Source of the DNA: Erpobdella octoculata
Taxonomy: Eukaryota; Annelida; Clitellata; Hirudinida; Erpobdellidae
Reading direction: 5' to 3'
Length of the DNA stretch: 64,000 nucleotides
Assembly (NCBI GenBank): GCA_963978895.1
Contig: OZ022245.1
Span: 4,645,009 to 4,709,008, forward strand
The translations under genes were made by a program, and so were the position numbers. Every line of letters begins with the position of its first letter. Position 1 is the first letter of the stretch. The notes under the pieces are model-generated. The model did no database searches and was not told where the DNA came from. It saw only the letters and a program-made list of their open reading frames with translations. Positions 12,192 to 29,168 of the stretch are shown in pieces.

Positions 12192-14212
12192 TTGTTCGTT
12201 AGAAATTCTTTCGCTAATTTCTATTTTAAACCACGCAACTCGACGACAATCCTTCGAGAACTTTCTTTATTTCAACAACTCGAAACAACAACAATGCTCG
12301 CTGGAAGAAAATAAAAAAACCAAAGAAACTAAAAAAAGTTAATTCCTAACAAAAAGTCTCCCGAACATTCTCCCCTTCGTGATGTATCAACATCACTCAA
12401 AGGACGGAAACTAAAATTAATCTCTATTGATCGATAATTAAACTTCACATTGTTATGTTACAGGTTTAGGACGGAATGACAGACCGGGGCATGTTGAACC
12501 ACGGGGCATGTTGAACCAGATGGGTAAATTTGCTTATTTATAGAAATTTTTTTGTCAGAGTTTCATAGTTTGGACTAATAATATAAATAAAAGTAGCTGT
12601 GTTGATTTGTGATGTTTATGTATGTTAATTTTAAAATAATCGCGATATAAGTGATTTTGCCGGTTTCGAGTAATTTTGAGTCGTTGACGTTATTGTTCTT
12701 TAAAACACAATTGCAAAGAAGGTGAGTAATTTTACGATACATATTTTTGTTGTGTTTTTATCCAGTAACACAGTACGTGTTTTCTTTCTTGCATCAGTAA
12801 AATGTTAATCAGCCTACAGTTAAAATACTAGGACTACTACGATTGGGGCATGTTGAACCATTTTGTTAGGGGCACGTTGAACCAACAATATTTTATCATG
12901 GTGATGATTTGACTTGTTCTAATTGTTAGATATTTTATTAGATAATTTTAACAGAAATTTTCGTCAATTATTAGATATTTTTATCAGTTATTAGATTTTT
13001 TTATTAGCTGTTTTGTCTGGGTTTTTCTCAGGGTCATTGCTTGTTCTCACAATAACCCAATAACCATTCAAAAACACACAAGTTGTTACAATAATTACGT
13101 AAGCAGCATTAAGCAGCTTTAATGATTTAATCCATAGCGTTTCGTAACACAAGAACTTATTATTAGTAATATTAAAACCGCTTTTTAATTATAATAATTA
13201 CGCAACTCTTGTAATAAATTAGATGAACTTAAAAACCTCAAATACAACAAAACCAAAAAATTGTGAAAACCGAATTTTATTGGAGATATAAAGTAAAATA
13301 GAAGATAACATTTGTACATTTGAAAATTTTTCATTAGAACAATAACTGCTTAGCAACAGCAGTTATAAAATATTGGTTCAACGTGCCAGGAACAACAACG
13401 GGGTAAGTTGAACCACATGACGGGCTTGCTAATATTTTCTTCTAAGGTCAAGAAAAATTCTTAAAATTAAAAATAATTTTTGGTATACGTAATAAACATA
13501 TTTGTTTATAATAATAACCAATTTCAAGATGTTTTACTGCAATAATAAATGTGTACTGAGTAAAGTTATAAAAATTGGTTCAACATGCCCCGGTCTCCCC
13601 TACATCAGTAATTCGGTCGCACGTTTAATTCAATTCATGTAAAGCAAACAATTCAATAAAGAAGCCGTTACAATTTAAGCCAGTTCAAATAAGCTGGAAC
13701 AACCAGAAACTGCAGAAGCTATCTACTAGCGTTTAAAGTCAAACATCATGAAAAACATTTTAATTTGAATGAGAAATTCGAATCTGTTCATCATGTCAAA
13801 TTAAATTCAGCTGCGCGGATGAGGTGTGATCACACTTGTTCAATAATCCATATTACAAATGCCATGTCAGTCATAGGTTCAATGTTTCAGTTTCAAGGAC
13901 AGACAGAGCAACAAAATTTGAAGTTTGAGAATTCAAATTTTAATAACATTTAATGTCTGAATGATAACGATCATATATTATAATAAATATCGAGTCAACA
14001 AAACCAACGTAATAATCTCATAGAATATTGCTATCATAATTTGAATTGCAAGTGATTGCAACATCTCGATCATCATCAGAATTCATAAACTTCTAATCAT
14101 TCAATTAAATTCACGATCACTCTATGAAATCATCAAAAGTAATTACAATGTTTCGGACGTCTTAAAGAAGCCTAATGTTCTTAGTATTTCAAAGTCTAAT
14201 ATTATTCGGACA
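12192..14212 (-). repeat. Left BEL/Pao LTR, interrupted by a TIR transposon
   Basis: Reverse complement of the right LTR (20,784-21,686, 903 bp) with small differences. Without the 1,120-bp insertion at 12,481-13,600 its length is about 901 bp. Ends are TGTTCG (outer) and CGGACA (inner, which is TGTCCG on the minus strand). Confidence 0.9.
12481..13600. mobile_element. Non-autonomous TIR transposon inserted at TA in the left LTR
   Basis: Ends are inverted repeats built on GACCGGGGCATGTTGAACCA. The right end is complete (CCGGTCTCCCC then TA). The left end lacks the outermost bases: comparison with the unbroken right LTR (GAATGACAGTACATC) shows the target was TA and that eight bases were lost between two AG pairs. 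GGGGCATGTTGAACCA-like motifs recur inside (about 12,502, 12,844, 12,870, 13,374 and 13,398) in both orientations. No ORF of note, so non-autonomous. Superfamily not assigned. Confidence 0.8.
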
Positions 14213-14264
14213 CTCTATTCAAAAAGATCATGTTATTACGCTCAGGCAAAACTATCGAAAACAT

Positions 14265-14417
14265 TTAATCGTCGGCGATTTCCAGCGGAGAGATATGGCT
14301 AATCGCACGTGTCACGACAGTTTGACTTACTTGAACTTTCACTAATCGTACATGACCATCTTTGCCAGGCATCACGTCAACAACTCTTCCAAGTGGCCAC
14401 TGTCCTCTTGCAGTGTC
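14265..14417 (-). pseudogene. BEL/Pao integrase C-terminal fragment (left half)
   Basis: Encodes only the last part of the integrase C-terminal domain (GQWPLGRVVDVMPGKDGHVR), nearly identical to the right half, and ends at the same stop. Homology breaks at 14,417/14,418, immediately before GACACTGCAAGAGG on the minus strand. Confidence 0.9.
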
Positions 14418-16205
14418 TAGATGTCGGGATGTGACGAGGATTGGTCGTTTGGTCGCAAGTACAAGATTTCTGCTGGTGTTGTTGTTCCTGGTCGTTCGTT
14501 TCCATGTAGCGATGTTGTGACTGGTCGTCTCTCTCGTTGTCACATCGCTGTGAATTTTCTCTTCCGCTTTTTCTACTCTGGAAGTAACTCTTCGCATTTC
14601 CGAGAGCTTTGATGTCGTCTAGGAAACTCCGGCTAGTGTCGCAAGTATCATTCTTGCTTGCCGGTACAGTTGTGGTAGTAGTGGCAACGATTGTTAATTG
14701 TGAGCTAACGGTGCTGTTGCTGTCGATGTTGTGGCAGCTACTGTGTCTGTTCTTGAAGCTGACGAGTTTAGCAGCGACACATGGCAGGCATGTTGAATCG
14801 ACGACTTTCTCGTTCATGGAAGCAATATCTTCCGAATACAAGCTTATGTCAGTGTCGTTACTGATTAAAGTGTTGCAAGGGCATCCATTAGAGTCATAAG
14901 ACATTTCATTTTCATCTTCAGCCTCCAAACTAATTTGAATTTCGGCCGGTTGGATTTTCTCTGGCAATTCAAAATGTTCAACAATATTTTTCTCATGCTA
15001 CGGTGTCAACAATCTCTTCGTTACCACGATTACTGAGTCTGACGTTTTCATGGGATTGTTTTCCATTGTTAACAGCATTTCTAGTTGAGTCAACAATAAT
15101 ATAGAGATTACTCTCGCAAACATCAACATTGATTTTGTAAAACTGCTGGGTTGATTCAATATCTTCTTTTGCACGATTTACAGATTCACGATTTTCATTT
15201 TTGCCTCCGATTTTGTTAATTCTCAACTCGATTTTCCTTTCTACGACCTGGGAAGAATTGACACTCATCGATTCTTTCAAATTGTTCTTCTGTTTTGCTG
15301 CAGCTTCATGTTCTGAAGCTTGGTTTTCAATTCTCAATATTAAGGCAAACTCATCGAGAACAGCTCTATCGTTTTGAAAGCTTGATCTTTTTTGTACCGA
15401 GTCTCTCGCAGATAACATTCCTTGAATTCTTCTCGAATTATTTAAGCAGCTCAAGTTTCCATTATTTTCACCAGCTTCTACAATAATATCGCTTATTTTA
15501 TTCACTACATCAGTTTGGTCATAAGATTCATCAAGAACTTTGCGCTCAAGATTAGCAGATTCGTTGAGACTTATCTGGTTCTCGATCAGTGATATTTTAA
15601 TTTCAACTAAATTCGAGGCGCTCAAACCTGGTTTATTATTGACTTTCAACTCAAAGTCATCTTCTCTGCTTGCTTGATGGAATTTGTCGCTGCAGGTCTG
15701 CTTTCGGCACTTGCAAGTTCCAAGATCTTCTTCCGACGCGCAATGACAACGACACCTCTTTGAAACTTGCACCTCCGAGTTCTACAATGACTGTACCTCC
15801 TTGAAGTTTGGAACTTTCAGAAAGAAAGCTGGCTTGTCGGCAATTTGGTTGATTTATAGTAATTCCATCGTTGACCTGAAAACAACTGTTGTCGATAACG
15901 TTGACGACCTCATTTTTCTGATCGTTCATCTCGCTGGTGCCTGCATCTTTATCTCGACTATCATTTCGCAAGTTATTTTCCACGTTATCAGAACGTTGTG
16001 AATCGTGAGAAAGACAAGTTTCAGCAATTTTATTATCATCATCAGCCGTTACAAAGATACTGCTCTTCATGCTATTAGAACCGTTCTCATTTAATTCCGG
16101 AAGTATGTTTTCATTATCATGAAATACTTCGTCATCGTCGCCAACATGCATTTTTGTTGCTTGATCTAAAATTGACATCGTGTCGTTCTTTGTTGTCATT
16201 TCTTT
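14418..16205 (-). pseudogene. Unrelated coding-like segment replacing RT-RNaseH-integrase in the left half
   Basis: Between KFWEVKEM (just past the protease/linker) and the integrase C-terminus, about 1.8 kb has no similarity to the right half. It holds three long minus-strand open stretches (about 15,657-16,205, 14,993-15,772 and 14,377-15,000) related by single-base frame changes near 15,700 and 14,995. Composition is rich in Asn, Asp, Ser, Glu and Lys with no recognised domain, transmembrane segment or repeat; a Thr run occurs near 14,680. It could be a captured host sequence or an extra element ORF. I do not recognise it. Confidence 0.6.
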
Positions 16206-17903
16206 TACTTCCCAAAATTTGCGCAGTGCTAAACCGAGATCGGCTTCTTTCTGAATCAAATACGTATAGGCAAAAGACGTCTGGAATTGGTTTTGATTTG
16301 GCGACGACGCTCCAACACAAGTCCATCCGAGCGGAGTCAATCTTGCAGTTGGTGCACCTTTTTTGCCACGCATTCCTGTCGAGAAAAATGTAAATCTGCA
16401 TAATCTAATCCTATGAGCATATCGATTTTTGCACGCGGTTCAATGAATGGAAACTGGATGTTACGTAGATGCGGCCATTTCATCTGAAACTTCTTCCAAT
16501 CTACCGCTTTCATATCACCAGTGACTTTATTTGTTGTGAAGGCATTTATTTTCGTCTTAATTACACGATTCAAACTTTGAAGTTCCACCTCCACTGCTTG
16601 TGTCTGGAAACCAGCTCGATGACCATTTAGCATACTCAGTAACATGACGTGAACTGCCGAGGAGACCAAGTTCTGCAACAACGTCGGAGTTTATGTAGGT
16701 TTTGGTCGACCCGTCGTCAAGTAAAGCGTTGATCTTTATTGACTTGAACCCATTTCTTAGAATAACTGGCACGGTTCGTAATGCAATCACGTTGTTATTT
16801 CCTGGTTCAGTCGCTGTCATTGTTACGTTTTCTTGTTTGTTGTCGTTGGCTTCTCCCCTTCGTACGTTAGCAAGAGGTCGAACAGAAGTAAGTTGACGAT
16901 TCTCATATCTACCGTGGAGAAGTCGATGATGAGTGTTCATACAACCCTCTAGACCGCACAACCGACTGCGTGTGCATGTTGAGCCTCTATGCGATGAACC
17001 CAAACACCGAAAACAGAGATGTTTTTCTATGGCAAGGTTCCATCTGCTGTCGACAGTTTTTTGGCTGAACACTTCGCATTTCCAGATTGGATGGTATCCA
17101 CCGCAGCATTCACAAGTCTTCGCTGTTACATCATCATTTTGTCCAAAATACGAAGATGATTTTAGATTCGGATTACGACGTTGAGAACTGACTTCAATTT
17201 TTGATAGTCCATGAACCACTTCGGATGCAATTGTTCGAAATTCTGCTTCTTGCAGTACGAAATGACGCAGATTTTCTACATTTTCGACTCTTTGATGTTC
17301 AAATAGCCAACGCTGAAAAGACGCATTCATGGCTTCGTCCATTTTTTTAATAATCTTGTGGTACATTGAGCCACAACCCAGTTCATCATATCGACCAGAT
17401 TCACGTAAGTTGATTACAGTCAAATTGAGAAGATCGGCAAATCTATCTAGATCGACGGCACTACCAGCTCTAAGCGGACGAAAGTTATCTACGGCTTCAA
17501 TCTGCAAGGCAACTTGTCGACGAATGCCACCAAACTTTCTTTCTAAACGTTGCTTTGCTGCCTCGTAACTTTCCGCTGAATGTCCTAGGTTTTCCACAAC
17601 TTTCAAGGCGTCACCGCTAAGGTACTGACGTAACTGAAGCAATTTATATTCAGCGGACATTGGAGCTTTATCAATGCATGCAATAAAGGCTGCTTTCCAC
17701 GCTTCATATTTTGATTTGTCTCCGTTAAATACAGGAATTGATACCTTTTTTAGCTGCCTCCACAAGTCATGACCGACATCGCTGGCTGTTGGTTGAACGG
17801 AAGAATGATGGTTTGCGATACTCGGCTGAGCTTGGGGGAGAAAGTTTGCTGAGTGAACGCGGTAGTCGTGAGTGGTGGTAGATAATGGGTTAGTGTGTGA
17901 CAT
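16206..17903 (-). pseudogene. BEL/Pao gag-protease (left half), frameshifted
   Basis: From 17,903 to about 16,600 one open frame encodes gag: a conserved BEL/Pao capsid-type region (KKVSIPVFNGDKSKYEAWK, residues about 52-70), two CCHC zinc knuckles (CECCGGYHPIWKC; CFRCLGSSHRGSTC), then a retropepsin with LLDDGST. The frame changes near 16,600-16,680. The protease region continues to LIGLDYADL, with a further shift near 16,370 before the conserved PTARLTPLGWTC motif. At least two frameshifts make it defective. The start Met coincides with the junction to the right half, so its true 5' leader is missing. Confidence 0.88.
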
Positions 17904-20731
17904 TGCCGAAATGTATCTACAATTAAAAATTAATAAAGCTGATAGAAAATATTTTCGTTTTCTATGGCGTGATGTTGATGTTAAGGATACTCCAGATATT
18001 TATGAATTTTCTCGCGTTGTATTTGGTGTTAATTGTTCACCATTTCTTGCTCAATTTGTAATACGCCAACATGCAATTACATTTCAAAAAACCTTTCCAT
18101 TAGCTGCAGAAACAATTTTGAAATCTACCTATATGGACGACAGCATGGATTCAACTGATGACGATCTGCAAGGAATAGAACTTTATAAACAGTTGACGCA
18201 ATTATGGAAATTAGCCGGCATGCGTGCGCGTAAATGGTTGTCTAATAGTGAAAAAGTATTAGAGTGCATTCCGCCTGAAGATCGAGCAAGTAATATAGAA
18301 ATTGAAGGCGATCAAATGTTTGGAACTAGGAGTGTTGTGGCTAGCTAAAGACGACGTATTTATTTTTCGATATAAAATGCCTGACAATTCATTTGTCTAT
18401 ACGAAACGTGAAGTTTTGAGAAAAGTTGCCGCGTTATTTGATCCACTTGGTTTTCTAGCGCCATTCATCGTTCGTGCAAAGATTTTACTTAAGAAGATGT
18501 GGACATCGGGTCTGAATTGGGATGAATTGCTGGATCCGGAGTTAAAATCTGAAGTGGAAAATTGGTTTAAAGAATTTGATGACATTCGTGAAGTACGGAT
18601 TCCAAGATGTTTACGTTTGAATAATTCAGAAGAATTATTATCAATGTCACTGCATGTGTTTGCCGATGCTTCATCGGAGGCATACGGAGCTGTTGCGTAT
18701 GCTCGATGCGTTTATAAAGATAATAATATTTCGTGCCGTTTTGTTTGTGCGAAGACTCGAGTTGCACCTTTGATTTCAACAAGCATACCTCGTCTTGAGT
18801 TGATGGCAGCAGTTTTGGCTCTTCGTCTTGGAATACCTGTAGCCGACACACTGGGAATTTGTAAGGCTGATATTACGTTATGGACAGATAGTATGAATGT
18901 TTTATACTGGATAAAAAATCATAGTCGTAACTATAAACCATTTGTGGCTAATAGAGTTGGAGAAATCCAGTCGTTAACAGATCCGTCTCAGTGGAAGTAT
19001 GTGACGTCAAGGCAGAATCCAGTAGATCTGGCATCACGTGGATGTAAAATATCGTTATTGAACCAGAGTGACATTTGGTGGAAAGGTTCGGAATTTTTGT
19101 TAGATTCTGAATGCAGTTGGCCAACTCAACCCGTAAAAAATGTTGCTTCAGAAGAGACGAAAGAAATACGTGCTGCAAAAAAGAAACCATTATACACTAC
19201 GTTGACCAGTGACTACAGTTCCATACAATCATGTGAAAGATTAAACCCAGACAGATATTCTAGTTGGATTCGTCTTGTGAGAATTGTATCATGGATCATA
19301 AGATTTATCGGCAATTCTCAGTTGGTGAAACAGAACCGAATCAAAGGCGAATTAAATTCAGATGAATTGAACGAGTCCGAAGTTTTGTCATTAAAGTCTT
19401 GCCAACAGGAAGCTTTCGAAAATGAATATCGCGCATTGCTACAAAGAAAACCGTTACCAAAATGCAGCAAATTACTTGTATTAAATCCTCAACTTGATGA
19501 AGACGGATTGATGAGAAGCAACAGTCGATTAGTGAATGCAGAAATGTTGCATTACGATACAAAATATCCGATAATACTACCGAAGAAACATAGTATTACA
19601 CAATTAATCATCAAGTTTGAACATGAACAAGGAGCTCATATTTGTGGAATTAATCATCTGTTGGCAAAACTTTCGAAAAGATACTGGATCCTGTCGGCAC
19701 GTGAAGCTATTCGTGAATATCAATATGTTTGCATGGAATGCAAAAGAAGAAATGCAAAAGCCGCAAATCAAATAATGGCACCACTTCCGATTTCCAGACT
19801 AAAGGCACCAGAACCGTTATGCACTTTTAGTCACACGGCACTGGATTTTGCAGGGCCATTCATTACAATCCGTGGTAGAGGTAAAAGTCGCGAAAAACGT
19901 TACCTGTGCTTGTTTACGTGCATGGCTACCAGAGCAGTCCATTTGGAAATGGCGTATGGACTTGACACCGATTCGTTTTTGAATGCGCTTTATCGTTTCG
20001 CAAATCGTAGAGGATGGCCTAATGAATTTACATCCGATAACGGACGCAATTTTGTTGGAGCCGTTCATGAGCTCAACGAACTTGTATCTCAGTGGAATCA
20101 GGGGAAGATTGTGAAATCTACATCGTCGCATTCAGTAAAGTGGAATTTCAATCCTCCGGTTGCACCTCATTTCGGTGGCGTGTTTGAAATTATGATTAAA
20201 GCAGCTAAACGCGCAGTTTATGTTATACTTGGATGTGCTGATGTTACGGACGAAGAATTATCAAGTGCCTTCATCGGAGCTGAGGCACTTCTGAATTCAC
20301 GTCCATTAACATATCAATCATCGAGTTCGAGAGATATCATTCCGTTAACACCAAGCCATTGTCTACACGGAGAACTGGGTCATCAAGCTGCACCAGTAAT
20401 AGAACCGGTAAACAACTTGAATCACGTAAGACGACGTTGGAGACGAGTACAAGAACTTATTAGACATTTCTGGCAGCGGTGGCTTCAGGAATGGATCCCC
20501 GGACTGAGTTCACGAAAGAAATGGAACTCTGTTAAGCGGGACTTTGCGATTGGTGACGTCGTAATAGTGATGAACTCCGACACTGCAAGAGGACAGTGGC
20601 CACTTGGAAGAGTTGTTGACGTGATGCCTGGCAAAGATGGTCATGTACGAGTAGTGAAAGTTCAAGTAGGTCAAACTGTCCTGACACGAGCGATTAGCCA
20701 TCTCTCTCCGCTGGAAATCGCCGACGATTAA
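17898..20731 (+). pseudogene. BEL/Pao pol: partial RT, RNase H, integrase (right half)
   Basis: Begins in the middle of the reverse transcriptase at CDIAEMYLQLKI and includes the YMDD catalytic motif (about 18,130). A one-base frame change near 18,310 leads into an 809-codon frame. RNase H follows (HVFADASSEAYGAVAY; RLELMAAVLAL; LWTDSMNVLYW). Next come the integrase zinc-binding region (HEQGAH...CMEC), the DDE core (LDFAGPF; TSDNGRNF; GVFEIMIKAAKR) and the C-terminal domain ending SPLEIADD. The N-terminal RT, gag and protease are absent, so it is not autonomous. From RNase H onward the frame is intact. Confidence 0.93.
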
Positions 20732-20783
20732 ATGTTTTCGATAGTTCTGCCTGAGCGTAATAACATGATCTTTTTGAATAGAG

Positions 20784-22922
<2,139 letters not shown>

Positions 22923-22934
22923 AGTTAATATGAG

Positions 22935-23280
22935 ACTAGTAAAAAAATTTTTAATTTGAACATCTTTCGTATTTCTTAAATCGAGTGTATTTGAAATTAA
23001 AGTTTGTTTTAAAAAAACTTGTTTTTTTCCTTTACTTGTTTTCCAATTGATTTGTAATTTGGAGTGTTTATTTGTTGCTGCGGACTCAACATTCTATTAA
23101 ATTTTCATATCGATTAAATAACCTTTGAGTGGGAGCGGAAAAACGAAAAGGAGCAGGAGAGCAAGCGGGGAAGAGAACGGAAGCAAGAGAGGAAAAGAAA
23201 AAAATAGAAAAAAGCGTGAGAAAGAAAAACGATAGAAAAATCTCAAAAAGCCCTGTACTATGCCGGGTAACTCCATTAAT
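22935..23280. mobile_element. Dispersed-repeat D fragment and Helitron A-type 3' end
   Basis: 22,945-23,060 is the distal half of the dispersed repeat seen complete at 38,656, 46,444 and 60,105 (TTTGAACATCTTTCGTATTTC...TTTACTTGTT). 23,105-23,279 is the purine-rich Helitron A-type 3' fragment ending CTATGCCGGGTAACTCCATTAAT, as at 10,900. Confidence 0.6.
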
Positions 23281-23379
23281 GTGAATTATTGATTTACTTT
23301 TAGACAAAACTTTATAAACATAATTTTAAAAATTGTCATGTTTCTTTATTCGTACGTAAAACAACGGATATAAAACAAA

Positions 23380-23760
23380 CTATTTATTGGTCAATTTACT
23401 CCAAATATTTGCCACACCATTGCAAATGGTAGTAAATAGACACTTAGATTCTTCAGATACTTTTGATACTTCAGATACTTCAGGTACTTTAGGTACTTCA
23501 GGTACTTCAGGTACTTCAGATTCTTTTTCATCTAAGCTGTCTTCTGTATCTTCATCAGTTTTCTTGATTGTTTGCTTATTTTCTAGAGCAGCCTTAATTT
23601 TTTCCAAAGTTTTTATCCGTTTAGCGTATTTGAAGGTACACTTATTGGATCCTAAAAAATCTTTAAATTTTTTTCCATCCAAATGCAGTTTTGATTTACA
23701 AACATTTATGTACATATCGTAGTTTCGAAGAAAAGTATCCAAAATGAATTTTCTGAATAA
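23380..23760 (-). pseudogene. UBE2Z-like gene, 5' part lost at a Helitron boundary
   Basis: Retains the last ~125 codons of the UBE2Z-like protein, from LFRKFILD to the stop, with the longest Glu-Val-Pro/Ser repeat of the copies (seven units). The catalytic core is missing: at 23,760/23,761 the sequence becomes the 5' terminus of a Helitron B, cutting between A and TC as a Helitron insertion would. The missing part does not reappear after that element, so a deletion or unequal exchange followed. Confidence 0.92.
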
Positions 23761-25405
23761 TCTATATATATAAAAGAACATGTCCTGACTGACTGACTGA
23801 CTGACTGACTGACTGACTGACTGACTGACTGACTGACTGACTGACAGATGACTGACTGATAATCAACGCCGAGCTCAAACGCCTCATCCTAGGAACGTGA
23901 AATTTGGAACTTATATTACTTTTATAGCGTAAACATCCGCTAAGAAAGGATTTTTGAAAATTTTGCTCCTGAGGGGAAAAAACTGGAAAACAAACTTTTT
24001 TCTAAAACAATGTATATCTCGAAAACCAAAAATGAGGAGATTTTGAAATTTGGTATATAGATTCTTTTTGAAAAATAAAAAGATACGTGTTTCACCATTT
24101 TTTGAAAATTCGGTTTCCCGGACCTCAAATGTGGGTTGGAAAATTGGGTTATTTGGTTTTTAAAGTAGCTTCTACTCAAAAACTGTTAATGCTACAGGAG
24201 TAAAAATTAGTATTTAGTTTCTACTCCAAAAATAATGAAATACGTTTTTTAGCATTTTTTGAAAATTTGATTTCCAGGACTTCAGATGTGGGGTGGAAAA
24301 TAGGGTTATTTGTTTTTTAAAGTAACTGCTACTCAAAAACTGTAAATACCAAAGATTTAAAAATTAGTATTTAGTTTTTATTCTAAAAATAAAGATATAC
24401 GTGTTTCACCATTTTTTTATAAATTTGGTTTCCAGGACCTTAAATTTGGGCTGGACAATAGGATTACTTGGTTTTTAAAGTAACTGATACTCAAAAACTG
24501 TAAATGCTACAAAAGTAAAAATTAGTATTTAGTTTCTACTCTAAAAATAATGATATACGTGTTTCACTATTTTTTGAAAATTTGGTTTTCAGGACCTCAA
24601 ATGTGGGGTGGAAAATTGGGTTACTTGGTGTTTAAAGTAACTGCTACTCAAAAACTGTAAATGCTACAAAAGTAAAAATTAGTATTTAGTTTCTACTCTA
24701 AAAATAAGGATATATGAAATTTTGGTTTTCATGATCTCAAATGTGGGGTGGAAAAAGGTTTCTTTGGTTTTTAAAGTAACTGCTACTCAAAAACTGTGAA
24801 TGCTACAGATGTCAAAATTAGTATTTAGTATTTACTCAAAAAATAATGATATAAGTGTTTCAACATTTTTTTAAAATTTGGTTTCCAGGACCTCAAATGT
24901 GGTGTGGAAATAAGGGTTATTTGATTTCAAAATAACTGCTACTCAAAAACTGTAAGTGCTACAAATGTAAAAATTAGTATTTTGAAGTTTTGTGCCGGTT
25001 AAAAGTAGCTAAGTCCAGTTTATCACCGGTTGGGCCAAGCCGTTGTTTTAGAGTCTTCACACGGGCCAGGCCAAACCTTAAATCAAAGTGGGACGGGCCG
25101 AGGTTTTTCACCAAGTATATAGATATTTTAGTGATTTTAGGGTCTTCAGTTGGGCCGGGCCAAACCTGAAGTCAAGTTGGGACGGGCCGAAGTTTTTCAT
25201 CAAGTATATAGAACTTCTAGGCCTGTAAGAATGGGCCGGGCCTAATTCAAACGGGCTGTTCCGGGCCAGGAGTTTAGGTTTTTAAAACGGGCTGGGCTAA
25301 GTTGTCGACGGGCCGAGCCGAGACCTAAAAAATTGATCTCTACTATGGATGCACGGTTCAAACTCTCTAATTTCATGCGAGCGAAGCCGCTACGGGCACT
25401 GCTAG
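23761..25405 (+). mobile_element. Helitron-like family B element, full length
   Basis: The reference copy: TCTATATATATAAAAG at the start, a 15-fold CTGA run, AACGCCGAGCTCAAACGC, about eight 150-bp monomers, GC-rich GGGACGGGCC repeats, and 3' GCGAGCGAAGCCGC...GGGCACTGCTAG before T. 1,645 bp, non-coding. It has one more monomer (about 24,661-24,775) than the copy at 1-995. Confidence 0.82.
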
Positions 25406-25429
25406 TACATACATACATACATACATCTA

Positions 25430-27938
<2,509 letters not shown>

Positions 27939-28087
27939 TTATATATATGTATATATATGTATATATATACATATAAATATATATATTATATATATATCAA
28001 TTAATTCGATGACATAGACATATATAACTGCTTTTTCCGAAAAAAATGAGCTTAGAGGTACGGCTGGAAGATGCTGTAAATCGTTTG

Positions 28088-28094
28088 TATAAAA
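28088..28094 (+). promoter_or_regulatory. TATA box of UBE2Z-like gene (copy B)
   Basis: TATAAAA, 127 bases upstream of the ATG, identical in context to copy A. Confidence 0.55.
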
Positions 28095-28220
28095 CACACA
28101 TAATCTTCTAAAGAAGTTTAAGCTAAAAGAAGGAAAAGGTTTTTTTTTTGCAGAGACCAGCTGCTTTTCGGACTTACTCAAAACATCGTCTACATACATA
28201 CACTCGAGTGATCAAAAGTA

Positions 28221-28979
28221 ATGGCTAATACTAAAAGAATTGTAAAAGATTCAGTCGAACTGTTTAAGAATCCTCCTCCGGGAATAATTGCACACATCGA
28301 TGAAGATAACTTTGCACTGATCCATTTATTAATCACAGGACCTTCCAAAACTCCCTATGAAGGTGGATTTTTTTATTTCAAAGTAACTTGCTCAAGCCAC
28401 TATCCTATGAAACCACCAAATGTCACCTTTGAAACAACTGCAGGCAGAACTGTTAGATTTAATCCAAACCTTTACAGCAATGGTAAAGTTTGTCTGAGCA
28501 TTTTAGGCACATGGGATGGTCCCGGCTGGACTCCTGTCATGAGATTAACAACAGTTGCTCTTTCCATTCAGTCGCTTCTCAACGAATATCCTTATCACAA
28601 TGAACCAGGATTCGAAGGGAATAACATCAATGAAGCCAACAAGTACAACGAAATTATCCAACATGAAACTATTAGAGTTGCAGTGTGTGCTGTATTACAG
28701 GATGAAAATGCTTATTTTGGATTATTCAGAAAATTCATTTTGGATAATTTTCTTCGAAACTACGATATGTACATAAATATTTGTAAATCAAAACTGCATT
28801 TGGATGGAAAAAAGGTAAAAGATTTTTTAGGATCCAATAATTGTACCTTCAATTACGCTCATCTGATAAAAACTTTGGAAAAAATTAAGGCCACTCTGAG
28901 TCTTCCTGCAACTATAGAAAAGAAGCAGAAAATCAAGAAAACTGATGAAGATACAGAAGACAACTTGGATGAAAAATAA
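28221..28979 (+). CDS. UBE2Z-like: UBE2Z-like ubiquitin-conjugating E2 enzyme, intronless, C-terminally shortened (copy B)
   Basis: Duplicate of the gene at 2,567: the proteins are the same length (252) and differ by one residue (ILDNF here for ILDTF), showing how recent the duplication is. Catalytic Cys91 in GKVCLSILGTW, HETIRVAVC and the acidic DEDTEDNLDEK end are all present. The same GAA-to-TAA stop removes the hydrophobic tail, so that mutation predates the duplication. TATA box and AATAAA (29,081-29,086) are kept. Confidence 0.93.
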   Translation: MANTKRIVKDSVELFKNPPPGIIAHIDEDNFALIHLLITGPSKTPYEGGFFYFKVTCSSHYPMKPPNVTFETTAGRTVRFNPNLYSNGKVCLSILGTWDGPGWTPVMRLTTVALSIQSLLNEYPYHNEPGFEGNNINEANKYNEIIQHETIRVAVCAVLQDENAYFGLFRKFILDNFLRNYDMYINICKSKLHLDGKKVKDFLGSNNCTFNYAHLIKTLEKIKATLSLPATIEKKQKIKKTDEDTEDNLDEK

Positions 28980-29168
28980 TCTGAAGTACCTGAAGTTACT
29001 ACCATTTGCAATCGTGTAGCAAAACTTTGGAGTAAATTGACCAATAAATAGTTTGTTTTATATTCGTTGTTTTACGTACGAATAAAGAAACCTGACAATT
29101 TAAAATTATATTTATAAAGTTTTGTTTAAAACTAAATCAAAAACGAAGTGTTTACACAAATATTTCAT

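Noticed and set aside
14265..14612. Plus-strand ORFs in the left BEL/Pao half
   Set aside because: Antisense shadows of the minus-strand gag-pol remnants.
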